64,000 bases of DNA from positions 1 through 64,000 of the forward strand of contig QMIW01000034.1 of assembly GCA_024434165.1 (NCBI GenBank), written 5' to 3'. The DNA comes from Chloroflexota bacterium (GTDB lineage Bacteria; Chloroflexota; Anaerolineae; Anaerolineales; Villigracilaceae). The notes under the pieces are model-generated. The model saw nothing but the letters and a program-made list of their open reading frames with translations, did not search any database and had not been told where the DNA came from. Below are positions 41,722 to 49,776 of this stretch, piece after piece. The position numbers were made by a program, and so were the translations under genes. Position 1 is the stretch's first letter; the number at the start of each line of letters is the position of its first letter.

Positions 41722-41948
41722 AAGTATCTCCTTCGATTTGGTCTGTTCATTATATTCGGAATTGCCTGTGGAATAATTTCTCGCATCGAAAATTAAGGGA
41801 GGGGATTCACACATCCATATACGAAACCGGAGTAAACAGGGTGCATTTGCGCGCAGCGATGAATGTCACCCCTCAAATCCGACAATCGTTTGCAACTTCC
41901 GGCGGCGTTCCGCATCCAATCAACGACATCAAATTGGAGGATCTACTC

Positions 41949-42341
41949 ATGGAAATGATCATTGACTTCCCCGGCGGCTTGAAGGTGGACGCGCATTTTC
42001 GAGGGCACACGTTCAAGACCGACCAGCCGCCCGCCGATACCGCGCCGATGCCGTTCGAACTGTTCCTGGCTTCCATAGGCACCTGCGCCGGAATCTATGT
42101 GCTGGGCTTCTGCCGCCAGCGCAGTCTGCCCACGGAGGGCATCCGCATCGTTCAGCGCAACCACCCGAATCCGGCAACCGGGTTGATGGACCTGATCGAA
42201 CTCGAAATCCAGGTCCCGCCCACCTTCCCCGAACAATATCACGCCGCGCTCGTGCGCTCCGCCGAGTTGTGCAAGGTGAAAAAGACGCTGGAAAACCCGC
42301 CCGCCTTCGATGTGAAGACGAAAGTGGTGGAAACCGCTTGA
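41949..42341 (+). CDS. OsmC family protein
   Basis: A 130-residue protein of the OsmC/Ohr fold. The first cysteine region FELFLASIGTCAGIYVLGFC and the later SAELCKVKKTLEN correspond to the two redox cysteine sites of peroxiredoxin-like OsmC proteins. The ATG at 41949 has GGAGGA eight bases upstream; longer open frame before it lacks a ribosome site. It is followed by a strong terminator. It probably detoxifies organic hydroperoxides or acts in sulfur metabolism. Confidence 0.85.
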   Translation: MEMIIDFPGGLKVDAHFRGHTFKTDQPPADTAPMPFELFLASIGTCAGIYVLGFCRQRSLPTEGIRIVQRNHPNPATGLMDLIELEIQVPPTFPEQYHAALVRSAELCKVKKTLENPPAFDVKTKVVETA

Positions 42342-42345
42342 GCAA

Positions 42346-42380
42346 ACGACGGTCATCTTGAAGATGACCGTCGTTTTTTA
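42346..42380 (+). terminator. strong terminator of the OsmC gene
   Basis: AACGACGGTCATCTT pairs with AGATGACCGTCGTT around GA, followed by TTTT. It ends two bases before the -10 box of the next gene. Confidence 0.92.
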
Positions 42381-42381
42381 G

Positions 42382-42387
42382 TACAAT
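42382..42387 (+). promoter_or_regulatory. -10 box of leaderless NYN gene
   Basis: TACAAT ends six bases before the ATG at 42394. It immediately follows the OsmC terminator, so the gene must be transcribed from here. Confidence 0.65.
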
Positions 42388-42393
42388 GACGTC

Positions 42394-42858
42394 ATGCCCT
42401 ACCTGATTGACGGCCATAACCTGATTCCCAAACTGGGGCTGCGACTCGACAACCCCGACGATGAAATGGAACTGGTGCGCCTCCTTCAGGACTTTGTGCG
42501 GGTCAGACGCCAGCAGGTCGAAGTCTACTTTGACGGCGCTCCAGCGGGCGCGGCTGGGAGCCGCAAACTGGGAACCGTAAAAGCGCATTTCATCCCCCTC
42601 ACACGGACGGCTGATTCCGCCATTCGTACGCGGTTGAACAACATGGGCAAAGCGGCAAAGAACTGGACGGTGGTTTCATCCGACCGGGAGGTGCAGGGAG
42701 CGGCAAAGGTCAACGGAGCGGCGGCGCTTTCCGCCGAGGAGTTTGTGAAACTTCTGCGAGCGGCGCTGGCTTCCACGTCGAAAACCGGGGCGGACGAGAA
42801 ACGCATCTCTCCCAAAGAAGTGGATGAATGGCTGAAAATCTTCGGGGGAAAAGAGTAG
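42394..42858 (+). CDS. NYN domain (YacP-like) predicted ribonuclease
   Basis: A 154-residue PIN-like protein. MPYLIDGHNLIPKLG carries the first metal-binding aspartate and VEVYFDGAPAG the second acidic strand. ADSAIRTRLN and TVVSSDREVQGAAK complete the YacP/NYN pattern. YacP proteins degrade RNA and are often linked to ribosomal RNA maturation. It has no Shine-Dalgarno sequence, consistent with the leaderless promoter. Confidence 0.85.
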   Translation: MPYLIDGHNLIPKLGLRLDNPDDEMELVRLLQDFVRVRRQQVEVYFDGAPAGAAGSRKLGTVKAHFIPLTRTADSAIRTRLNNMGKAAKNWTVVSSDREVQGAAKVNGAAALSAEEFVKLLRAALASTSKTGADEKRISPKEVDEWLKIFGGKE

Positions 42859-43198
42859 TACTTTTGTCTTATATGTTTTTAATGCAATTTGGACAAATAA
42901 GGTGTATATTGTCAGTAACGACACCTGCCCTCCCTTTTACTGGTATTTTGGTGTCTCCCGCCGCCCTGACCAACATGTCCCCCCCATGCTGGCAGGCGGC
43001 GGATCCTTTTAAGTGCATGAATTTGCCCGCCTTGTGCGGCAGGGGGAACATCGCCTACGAACGGAGTGCAGCGCAAAGTTATCGGCGATCTGCGTCGTAC
43101 CACTTCGTGACACTTTCCCCGGCGCAGGGAGCAAACTGCCTGACATGTTTTGCGTGCGCACACAGACGGTGTGCAGCAACACCACAGACCAAAAAGGC
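42859..43198. other. intergenic region with one doubtful small ORF
   Basis: No RNA structure of a known class was recognised. On the minus strand a 49-codon frame with Cys/His motifs is listed separately. Short inverted words (GTGTGC/GCACAC near 43157-43172) are present. The promoter of the deacetylase-like gene lies at the right end. Confidence 0.4.
42869..43018 (-). CDS. candidate 49-aa protein with CQHGG and CPNC motifs
   Basis: The ATG at 43018 is preceded by AAGGCGG. The peptide has ACQHGGDML near the start, a Val/Gly/Thr-rich middle (IPVKGRAGVVTDN) and ends ICPNCIKNI. The spacing resembles short PAAR-like CxHGG...D...GCP proteins, and could form a small zinc fold. It is short and unsupported by neighbours. 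Confidence 0.35.
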   Translation of the reverse strand: MHLKGSAACQHGGDMLVRAAGDTKIPVKGRAGVVTDNIHLICPNCIKNI

Positions 43199-43204
43199 TA
43201 TAAT
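43199..43204 (+). promoter_or_regulatory. -10 box of leaderless deacetylase-like gene
   Basis: TATAAT ends six bases before the GTG start at 43211. This supports the GTG as the true start. Confidence 0.7.
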
Positions 43205-43210
43205 TTATTT

Positions 43211-44221
43211 GTGAATACCATCCACACCTTCGTCCCCGCCCGCGGTCATGAATATCCCGACCACCCCGAACGCCCGGGCAGGCTGACCCTGCTCGAGCCG
43301 CGGCTGGATTCGTTCGGGACGGAACGCATCGAAGCAACCCGCGCGAGGGAGGAGGAGATTGCGCGAGTGCATTCGCCAGAGATGATTCGCGCCATCGAGG
43401 AGGTATGCCGGCAGGGGGCGGAAATCATTGATTACGCGCCCACCTACGTGACCGAAACTTCCTATGAAGACGCCCTGCTCGCCGCGGGCGGCGTCATCGC
43501 CTGCACGCGGGCGGTGTTGAACGGCGAGGCGGGGAACGGGTTTGCCATCGTCCGCCCGCCGGGACATCACGCCGAACCGCACCGCGCCATGGGTTTTTGC
43601 ATCTTCAACAACATCGCCGTCGCCGCGCTGGACGCGCTGGCGCATGGCATGAAACGGGTGATGGTCATTGACTACGATGCGCATCACGGCAATGGCACGC
43701 AGGCGGCATTCATGGACAATGAACGCGCGGGGTTCGTTTCCACACACCAGTGGGGGATTTATCCCGGCACCGGCTGGATCAACGAAGCGCCGCACGCGAA
43801 GAAACGCATTGCCAATGTGCCGCTCCACGCTTTTGCGGGCGACGCCACCCTTGCGCGCATCGCCGATGAAATCTTCCAGCCGATGGTGGAGGCGTTCCGC
43901 CCGGAGGTGCTCCTGATCTCGGCGGGGTTCGACGCCCACTGGAACGACCCCATCACCTCGCTGGGGCTTTCCACGCAGGGATTTTTCGACATCTCCAGAA
44001 AACTGGTCGGGCTTGCCGAGGAATACTGCAACGGGAAGATCGTCTTCGTATTGGAAGGCGGCTACGACCCGGAGAACGTCGCCAACGGGGCGGCGGCGGT
44101 TTTCGGCGCATTGACCAACTCCCCGGTCCGAAATGATGCGAACGATCTTTCGCCATACCCGGAGCCGGATCATGAGCCGCGCATCGAAGAAATCCGCAGG
44201 TGGCATGGATTCGCATCGTAG
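43211..44221 (+). CDS. histone deacetylase superfamily protein
   Basis: A 336-residue arginase-fold zinc hydrolase. HEYPDHPERPGRLTLLEPRL opens the family pattern. RPPGHHAEPHRAMGFCIFNN has the catalytic histidine pair, VIDYDAHHGNGTQ the zinc-binding Asp and His, ISAGFDAHWND the third ligand Asp, and LEGGYD the C-terminal loop. Bacterial members act on acetylpolyamines, acetoin-related targets or acetyl-lysine. The GTG at 43211 is preferred because a TATAAT ends six bases before it and no ribosome site exists; longer open frame upstream is not supported. Confidence 0.93.
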   Translation: MNTIHTFVPARGHEYPDHPERPGRLTLLEPRLDSFGTERIEATRAREEEIARVHSPEMIRAIEEVCRQGAEIIDYAPTYVTETSYEDALLAAGGVIACTRAVLNGEAGNGFAIVRPPGHHAEPHRAMGFCIFNNIAVAALDALAHGMKRVMVIDYDAHHGNGTQAAFMDNERAGFVSTHQWGIYPGTGWINEAPHAKKRIANVPLHAFAGDATLARIADEIFQPMVEAFRPEVLLISAGFDAHWNDPITSLGLSTQGFFDISRKLVGLAEEYCNGKIVFVLEGGYDPENVANGAAAVFGALTNSPVRNDANDLSPYPEPDHEPRIEEIRRWHGFAS

Positions 44222-44291
44222 GACGCCGGTACCCTACATGCCGTTTCGGTTCTGTTGTACACTCATCGAGATAACCACCAAGGAGTAATAG

Positions 44292-45344
44292 ATGCAAAGA
44301 AGAAGCAAAGGCTTTGTGCAATTGGAGTGGGTTTGCCCAAACTGCGACGGGCGCAATCCCGGTCCGGCAAAGACCTGCCAGCAATGCGGCGCGCCCCAGC
44401 CGGAGAATGTCCAGTTTCAGCGCGCGGCGGATGAAAAACTGATCACCGACGAAAAGGCAAAAGCGGCGGCAAGCGCGGGGGCAGATATCCACTGCGGGTT
44501 TTGCGGCACGCGCAACCCGGCGGCGGCGGCGACCTGTTCGCAGTGCGGCGCGGATTTGAAGGAAGGCAAGGCGCGGCAGGCGGGACGAGCGTTGGAAGCG
44601 CCTCCGACTCCGCCGAAAGTTGTGAAGTGTACCAATTGCGGTTTTGAGAACCCGGGAGCGGCTTCGACTTGCTCGCAATGCGGCGCGCCCCTGCCCAAAG
44701 CGGTTTCGCCGCAACCCGCGCCTGTGAAGACGGGCGCCGCCCCCTCTGCCAAGCCAAAATCAAAGGGACTCAACTGGCTGGTGTTCGGCGGCATTGGCGC
44801 ATTTCTGGTCGTGTGTTGTGTGGCGCTCCTTTTCCTGTTCGTGCTCCCCTCCCGCACTGTGGAAGGGACGGTCGCCAGCGTCTACTGGCAGACGTCCGTC
44901 CCGGTGCAGGAGGTTCAACCGGTCAATTACACAAACGAGCGCGGCAGCCCGCCTTCGGATGCGTACAACGTGTCCTGCCGCACCGAGAGCCAGGAAATCT
45001 GCGAGGAGAAAACGATTGACCGCGGCAACGGGTATGCCGAGGTGGTGCAGGAGTGCCGCACGGAGACCGAGCAATATTGCAGTTACACCGTGGATGAATG
45101 GAAGACCATCCAGACCTACGACTTGAGCGGCGATGACCTGTATCCCGTCTATGCCGAGCCGACGATTTTTGCGGACCAGCGGGTGGGCACGGCTTCGCAA
45201 ACCCTGAACGTGTATTTCGATACCGCGGACGGACAGATCACCTATTCGCCGGGTTCTGTGGATGAGTTTCAGCAGTTCCAGATCGGCAGTACGTGGACGT
45301 TGAAATTGAACGCGCTGGGCGGGGTGGTAGGCGTGGAGAGATAG
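44292..45344 (+). CDS. membrane protein with three zinc ribbons
   Basis: A 350-residue protein. Three four-cysteine ribbons occupy the first 140 residues (WVCPNC...CQQCG, HCGFCG...CSQCG, KCTNCGF...CSQCG). A Pro/Ala/Lys linker, one transmembrane helix (WLVFGGIGAFLVVCCVALLF, about 157-178) and an extracytoplasmic domain with several cysteines (CRTESQEICEEK, CRTETEQYCSY) follow. The RNA- or protein-binding ribbons face the cytoplasm. The ATG follows AAGGAG. A terminator follows the gene. No known family for the outer domain. Confidence 0.8.
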   Translation: MQRRSKGFVQLEWVCPNCDGRNPGPAKTCQQCGAPQPENVQFQRAADEKLITDEKAKAAASAGADIHCGFCGTRNPAAAATCSQCGADLKEGKARQAGRALEAPPTPPKVVKCTNCGFENPGAASTCSQCGAPLPKAVSPQPAPVKTGAAPSAKPKSKGLNWLVFGGIGAFLVVCCVALLFLFVLPSRTVEGTVASVYWQTSVPVQEVQPVNYTNERGSPPSDAYNVSCRTESQEICEEKTIDRGNGYAEVVQECRTETEQYCSYTVDEWKTIQTYDLSGDDLYPVYAEPTIFADQRVGTASQTLNVYFDTADGQITYSPGSVDEFQQFQIGSTWTLKLNALGGVVGVER

Positions 45345-45365
45345 AAATAAGTGACGAGCAAAGAG

Positions 45366-45393
45366 AAACTCCCGGCTGGTTCGGGAGTTTTCT
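45366..45393 (+). terminator. terminator of the zinc-ribbon gene
   Basis: AAACTCCCG pairs with CGGGAGTTT around GCTGGTT, then TCTG. Confidence 0.75.
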
Positions 45394-45457
45394 GTTGTCA
45401 CACATAAACTACCCGAGTTGCTACCTTCCAATAGATTTTCTAGGTTCCCCGCCAAAA

Positions 45458-45531
45458 GCCCTCACCCTGCCCTCTCCCATCGGGAGAGGGGGAAGTCATC
45501 CCGGAAGATATAACCTTGTTTGGGGTGAGGG
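45458..45531. repeat. palindromic repeat overlapping the 3' end of the DUF1501 gene
   Basis: CCCTCACCCTGCCCTCTCCC, then GGGAGAGGG and, after a spacer, GGGGTGAGGG. It supplies the last codons of the DUF1501 gene (LPSPQTRLYLPG). Confidence 0.8.
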
Positions 45532-46743
45532 AAGCCTCTTAATATTCCTCATCACGGGCTGATAATCGGGGAAGACGTCGCTCACGGCGGGGTTATTCAA
45601 GCGCTTGACCAGAATCTCGGACAGCACATCGCGGTAATCGGTGGTGGCGGCGAGGTCGCCAGGCGCAATGAGTTGACCTTCCTCCAAGCCGGGCCACTGC
45701 CCGTGGACTTTGCCGCCGTCCACGCTGCCGCCGAGGACCATCATCATGCTGCCGTGACCGTGATCCGTGCCGAGGCTGCCGTTTTCGTAAGCCCGCCGCC
45801 CAAACTCAGACATGGTGACAGCGGTGAGTTTGTTCATGTGGTCTGCCATATCGGCATGGAAGGCGGCGAGACCTTCGGCGAGGTCTTTCATCAGGTTCGG
45901 CATCAGTCCGGTCGTCGAGCCTTGCGTGAAGTGCGTGTCCCAGCCGCCGAGGTCAATGGCAGAGACTTCGAGCCCCACTTCGGCTTTGATGAGCATGGCG
46001 GTTTGTTTGAGTGCGAGACCGAATTCGGTATCGGGATATTGGAGATTAGCGGGTTGATAATTGGCGGGGTCGAGTTTTTGGAGGGTATCCATGATGGACA
46101 GGGTATCTTGTCCGAGTTCATCTCCTTGATAGATGTAATCGAGCGCGGCGCGCATTTGCTGGAGGGCGCGCTGGTCGCCGCCGAGATGGAAGTCTGCGAT
46201 GGAGCGCAGGGCAGAGACGGGGACCGAGCCGCTCAAACTGCGCTGCGGGCGGGTGCCCATGCCCACGGCTCGCAATGGCGATGAGTTGCCGGTGTTCAAG
46301 GTGGCGAGGTGACGTCCGATCCAACCCGAGGCGGGACCGCGCTCATCATCCACGCCGCGCTCCATGAGTTCCATCGCCTTGAAGTGGCTGCGTGATTCGT
46401 CCGGTGCGCCGCAGGCATGGATGATGGCGAGCTGCTGGCTTTGCCAGGCTTCGAGCAGGGGACTCAAATTTGGATGAAAGCCAAAGAAGCCGTCCAAGTC
46501 TACGGTTCTTTCTTCTTTCATCTTTCTTAAATCATCAGGTCTTGCAATTCCCAACGTCGGGCGCAGTTGATAGTAGGCTTCTTCGCCGTGCGGCACGACC
46601 ATGTTGAGCACGTCCGCTGCGCCGCGCAGGAAGACGACCACGAGCGTGTCGCCGCGGGGGGCGGTGTTCTTGGGCGCGAAGGAGAGGCGCGGCATCCAGG
46701 TCTTGGTTGGGATTTGGTGAAGCATGGGTAAGGTTTCTAGCAT
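45496..46743 (-). CDS. DUF1501 family exported protein
   Basis: A 415-residue alkaline-phosphatase-fold protein of the DUF1501 type: VVVFLRGAADVLNMVVPHG near the start, then GFHPNLSPLLEAW, ACGAPDESRSHFKAME, IDLGGWDTHFTQGS, TMSEFGRRAYENGS and GTDHGHGSMMMVLGG. DUF1501 and DUF1800 proteins are nearly always adjacent, as here, and are thought to act on the cell surface. There is no Tat signal on this one. The ATG 46743 follows GGAG. The C-terminal end lies inside a palindromic repeat. Function unknown. Confidence 0.88.
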   Translation of the reverse strand: MLETLPMLHQIPTKTWMPRLSFAPKNTAPRGDTLVVVFLRGAADVLNMVVPHGEEAYYQLRPTLGIARPDDLRKMKEERTVDLDGFFGFHPNLSPLLEAWQSQQLAIIHACGAPDESRSHFKAMELMERGVDDERGPASGWIGRHLATLNTGNSSPLRAVGMGTRPQRSLSGSVPVSALRSIADFHLGGDQRALQQMRAALDYIYQGDELGQDTLSIMDTLQKLDPANYQPANLQYPDTEFGLALKQTAMLIKAEVGLEVSAIDLGGWDTHFTQGSTTGLMPNLMKDLAEGLAAFHADMADHMNKLTAVTMSEFGRRAYENGSLGTDHGHGSMMMVLGGSVDGGKVHGQWPGLEEGQLIAPGDLAATTDYRDVLSEILVKRLNNPAVSDVFPDYQPVMRNIKRLPSPQTRLYLPG

Positions 46744-46758
46744 AAGGTCTCCGATTCG

Positions 46759-46831
46759 CCCTCATCCCCAACCCTTCCCCCGAAGGGGAAGGGAGTCCCC
46801 CCTCCCAAAGGGAGAGGGGTAGGGTGAGGGA
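46759..46831. repeat. palindromic repeat between DUF1800 and DUF1501
   Basis: CCCTCATCCCCAACCCTTCC, then CCCCGAAGGGGAAGGG, then CCTCCCAAAGGGAGAGG and GGGTGAGGG. It is non-coding here and ends four bases before the DUF1800 stop. Confidence 0.8.
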
Positions 46832-46834
46832 AAG

Positions 46835-48316
46835 TTATCTCCACTGAAATGCAGGGGACGCGATGAGACTCGCGGCGATGATTTGCAGGGTCTCTTCCTC
46901 GGTGGCGCCCGCTGAATGGACAGTATCAAGCATCCCGTCGCGGGTGAGGCGGTCTAACGGCGCGCCCAAAAGCAATGAGGCGAGGGAATCCACATCAGTG
47001 TGTAAACTGCCGCTAGAGACGACATCCAATAAAGCATTGAGGTTGTGAGTGGTCTTCGGAATTTCGTTGCGGATCAATTCAAATGCGAACTGCCAGCGCG
47101 GCATGAGGCTGCCCTGCCAGGCGTCGCTTGTGTCGGGATAGCCATCAGGAGTGGGCAGGTTGAAAGCGAGCTGCCCCATTTGCGAGAGATGCTCCTGCAA
47201 TGCCGCGCCATCGGTTTCGGCGTTGAGCATGCGCAGCGCGGAAAGCACGAAGTTGAGCGGGCGTTTGTATTTGGGCTGTGCGAGAGCAAGACCATCGAAC
47301 AGGATGACGCGCAGCACAGATTTGATGTCGCCCTGGGTGGAAAGAAATGTTTGTGCAGCTTTCTCGATAATTTCCTGCGGCGGGTCATCGGCGATGAAGC
47401 GGCGCGCGAGTTTGGTGGAAATAAATTTCGCGGTGGATGGATGCGATGCGAGGTATTCGATGACTTGCTCCGCTTCACGCTGACCCGATTCCTGAATCGC
47501 GAGACCCAGAACCTTTTTCCCGCCGGGTTCGTGCTGATCTTCCTTGAAGACGAAATCGCCCAGCCAAAAATGTTCCTTGACCGACCAGCCCGTGAGACAA
47601 CGCGCGAGCTGCATGACGTCGTTTTGAGTATAGCCGCCGTCTACGCCGAGGGTGTGGAGTTCCATCAGTTCGCGGGCGTAATTTTCGTTGGGCGTACCTT
47701 TGACGTTGACTTGATTGTCGAGATAGACCAACATGGCAGGTGAATGCGCGGACGCCCAGACGAGGTCGCGGAAATTTCCGAGCGCATGCTTGCGAATCAC
47801 TTCGCGGTCATCCACAGGCTTGAGATAGAAGCATGGTTCTTTCTCGATGAAGATGTTGAAGTGGTCGCTCCAGAAATCCACCATCACTTCGTAGAGTTGG
47901 CGCTTGCTGTAGTGCTGCCGCAGGAAGGCGGCTTGACGCAGTTCGTTGATGGGACGCTGGCGGTCGTAACCGTCGAAGAGTTGGTTGGTGACGGCTTCGA
48001 TCTCGTTGGCTGCCATGGTTAAAGTGTTGAAGGTTGAAAGTTGAAGGTCTAAAGTTAGGTCGTTGATGGTTTCGTAGTCGAGTTGTTCTTCGATGTAATT
48101 TGCCAAGCCGATCTCTGCCAGGCGGGCGCGTTCCGCCACTCTCGCGCCGAAGGTGATGCGGTTGAGCGCGGTGAAGTCTGCGGCGCTGAGCGGACTCCAC
48201 GGCACGGCGGGCAGGTCGTCCGTGAGTCGCCGCAGGGCGGGGGCGCAGGCGTTGAGCGCGGCGCTGCCGGAGAGGAGGGCGGTGAGTTTGAGGAAGTCTC
48301 TACGGGATAAGGTCAT
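46835..48316 (-). CDS. DUF1800 family Tat-exported protein
   Basis: A 493-residue protein with a twin-arginine signal (LSRRDFLKLTALLSGSAAL, with an alanine-rich end and a cysteine at ALNACAP). DUF1800 core segments: LNRITFGARVAERARL, MVDFWSDHFNIFI, NENYARELMELHTLGVDGG and YTQNDVMQLARCLTGW. The ATG 48316 lies in a word repeat and has no clear ribosome site. Residues 87-100 are encoded by a TTGAAGGTTGAAAG repeat in frame. It is probably co-transcribed with DUF1501 and the upstream sigma/anti-sigma cluster. Role at the cell surface unknown. Confidence 0.88.
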   Translation of the reverse strand: MTLSRRDFLKLTALLSGSAALNACAPALRRLTDDLPAVPWSPLSAADFTALNRITFGARVAERARLAEIGLANYIEEQLDYETINDLTLDLQLSTFNTLTMAANEIEAVTNQLFDGYDRQRPINELRQAAFLRQHYSKRQLYEVMVDFWSDHFNIFIEKEPCFYLKPVDDREVIRKHALGNFRDLVWASAHSPAMLVYLDNQVNVKGTPNENYARELMELHTLGVDGGYTQNDVMQLARCLTGWSVKEHFWLGDFVFKEDQHEPGGKKVLGLAIQESGQREAEQVIEYLASHPSTAKFISTKLARRFIADDPPQEIIEKAAQTFLSTQGDIKSVLRVILFDGLALAQPKYKRPLNFVLSALRMLNAETDGAALQEHLSQMGQLAFNLPTPDGYPDTSDAWQGSLMPRWQFAFELIRNEIPKTTHNLNALLDVVSSGSLHTDVDSLASLLLGAPLDRLTRDGMLDTVHSAGATEEETLQIIAASLIASPAFQWR

Positions 48317-48317
48317 G

Positions 48318-48362
48318 GTGAATAGGGAATTGTGAATAGTGAATGGTAAATAGTGATTAGTT
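48318..48362. repeat. TAGTGAATGG word repeat before the DUF1800 start
   Basis: GTGAATAGGGAATTGTGAAT, AGTGAATGG and TAAATAGTGATTAG repeat imperfectly, replacing a normal ribosome site. Confidence 0.5.
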
Positions 48363-48453
48363 GAACCGCTACCCTCATACTGAGGGCTTAGCACGCGAAG
48401 GTCGCAAAGAAAACTTTTTTATCCTGGCGTTCTTGGCGCTCTTCGCGGTTAAT

Positions 48454-48972
48454 TTATGCCTGGGTTGGCAACGGATTTGCAGAGGGTTGAGTCTTTTCGC
48501 GGGGTGACCAATTGAGCAAGGCGAAACCTGTCGCACCAAAAGAAATCAGGATGATGGGAATCCACACGAAGAGCCAGCCGATGAGCGGGAAGAAGGCGGC
48601 GAGTTCGAGGATGACGGCGCCGCGAATGAATCCATTCAGCGGGGTGACGTTGCTGTGCCTGGAGAGTCTCGCGCCGAGGTGGGCGGCAATGCCCGCCGAG
48701 CCGATGGTGGAGATGGCGAGTGATGCGCCAAGCAAAATCCAGCCGATGAATTTGGCGGGTCCGAAGGGCAGGGCAAGCAGGATGATGATGGGAATGGTCG
48801 CAGCGATGACGAGGATGAGACCCAGCCAGAGGGTTTGCCATGGCGTCTTTTCCACACGGATTTGGGCGCGGGTGATGAGGGATGGAAACAACAGCCACCA
48901 TGCAGTGAGCATGGCAGGGAAGGCGGTTCCGATAATGAGCAGGATGAAGAAGATGGCAGAGATGTCAGCCAT
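48454..48972 (-). CDS. four-helix membrane protein A
   Basis: A 172-residue protein with about four transmembrane helices and no large soluble domain. The ATG 48972 follows AAAGGA. The ends of the second and third helices (GPAKFIGWILLGASLAIST, GAVILELAAFFPLIGW) resemble the sister protein at 49204-49689 in layout, suggesting duplication. It lies downstream of an ECF sigma/anti-sigma pair, where membrane proteins of unknown role are common. Confidence 0.65.
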   Translation of the reverse strand: MADISAIFFILLIIGTAFPAMLTAWWLLFPSLITRAQIRVEKTPWQTLWLGLILVIAATIPIIILLALPFGPAKFIGWILLGASLAISTIGSAGIAAHLGARLSRHSNVTPLNGFIRGAVILELAAFFPLIGWLFVWIPIILISFGATGFALLNWSPREKTQPSANPLPTQA

Positions 48973-49041
48973 GGGTAATGTCCTTTCGTGTTTGGTTGAT
49001 GTAAGGGATACAGGGATGATGGGTGGAAAGTTGCAGGTAAC

Positions 49042-49148
49042 TTATTTATGTCATTGCGAGGGCGATGCTTTTCGCCAGAAACAATCTCATACGTCGTAGA
49101 GGGGATTGCTTCGTCGGGCTGACGCCCTCCTCGCAATGACATAAATAA
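49042..49148. repeat. GTCATTGCGAGG-type inverted-repeat element (107 bp)
   Basis: TTATTTATGTCATTGCGAGG at the left and CCTCGCAATGACATAAATAA at the right are perfect inverses. The interior includes a GGGGATTGCTTCGTCGGGCT stretch. This family of small non-coding repeats is known from many unrelated bacterial genomes. The T-rich right end doubles as the T-run of a terminator. Confidence 0.88.
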
Positions 49149-49172
49149 AAAGACGCGGGGTGAGCGCGTCTT
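49145..49172 (-). terminator. terminator downstream of membrane protein B
   Basis: On the minus strand AAGACGCG and CGCGTCTT pair around CTCACCC, followed by TTTATTTATG. Confidence 0.75.
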
Positions 49173-49203
49173 GGATGAAAGAGGAAAGAAGAAAGGGATG
49201 TGG

Positions 49204-49689
49204 TTAACTTTTTTGGAAGAATCCCAGGATCGTGGCACCGATGCCGGTGAAGGCGACATAAGGCAATAGCAGGAACCAGCCGATGAAGGGCAAGGCGCAG
49301 GCGATGCATAAGATGACAGCGCTCCACAGATTGCGTTTCCAATTTGACATGTTCGGGAAGAGGCGCTCGGCAAGGTGTTGGACGGTGGCGGTCAGCCCAA
49401 CACTGAGGAGGGCGGAGAGAAAAGCAAGGATGAGCAAGGCGGGGATGGTGAGTATCCCTTTGACAAAGGAGCCTGCATTCTCGGCAAGCGAGAGCATGAC
49501 GAAGGCGATCAAGCCGAAGAAGAAAAAGTTGACCATGCCCAAGCCGAAGGAGCGCCCCGGTGTGAGGTTGAGGCTGGTTTGAGTCTTGGCGACGCGGTTG
49601 GTGAAGAGTGCGCCAATGACGAGGAAGTAGGCGGCAAGGGTGATGGTCAGCAGGAGGATGGCGAGGGTGAGGCGAAGGATGTCGGTCAT
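49204..49689 (-). CDS. four-helix membrane protein B
   Basis: A 161-residue protein with four helices: ILRLTLAILLLTITLAAYFL, GMVNFFFFGLIAFVMLSL, ILTIPALLILAFLSALLSVG and SAVILCIACALPFIGWFLLL. The ATG 49689 follows AGGAG. It is similar in size and helix order to protein A. It sits between the anti-sigma factor and protein A in the same direction, although a terminator and repeat separate A from B. Function unknown. Confidence 0.68.
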   Translation of the reverse strand: MTDILRLTLAILLLTITLAAYFLVIGALFTNRVAKTQTSLNLTPGRSFGLGMVNFFFFGLIAFVMLSLAENAGSFVKGILTIPALLILAFLSALLSVGLTATVQHLAERLFPNMSNWKRNLWSAVILCIACALPFIGWFLLLPYVAFTGIGATILGFFQKS

Positions 49690-49721
49690 ATATTCTCCTA
49701 TTTGGAGTCAGCCAGCTATGT

Positions 49722-49742
49722 GCCACGAAGTAGTATGCTGGC
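49722..49742. repeat. REP-like palindrome fragment
   Basis: GCCACGAAGTAGTATGCTGGC shares CACGAAGTAGTAT with the right half of the element at 28383-28437. Confidence 0.5.
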
Positions 49743-49776
49743 GTATTTGCAGGAACAATCTCCCGCACTCCAAAAA

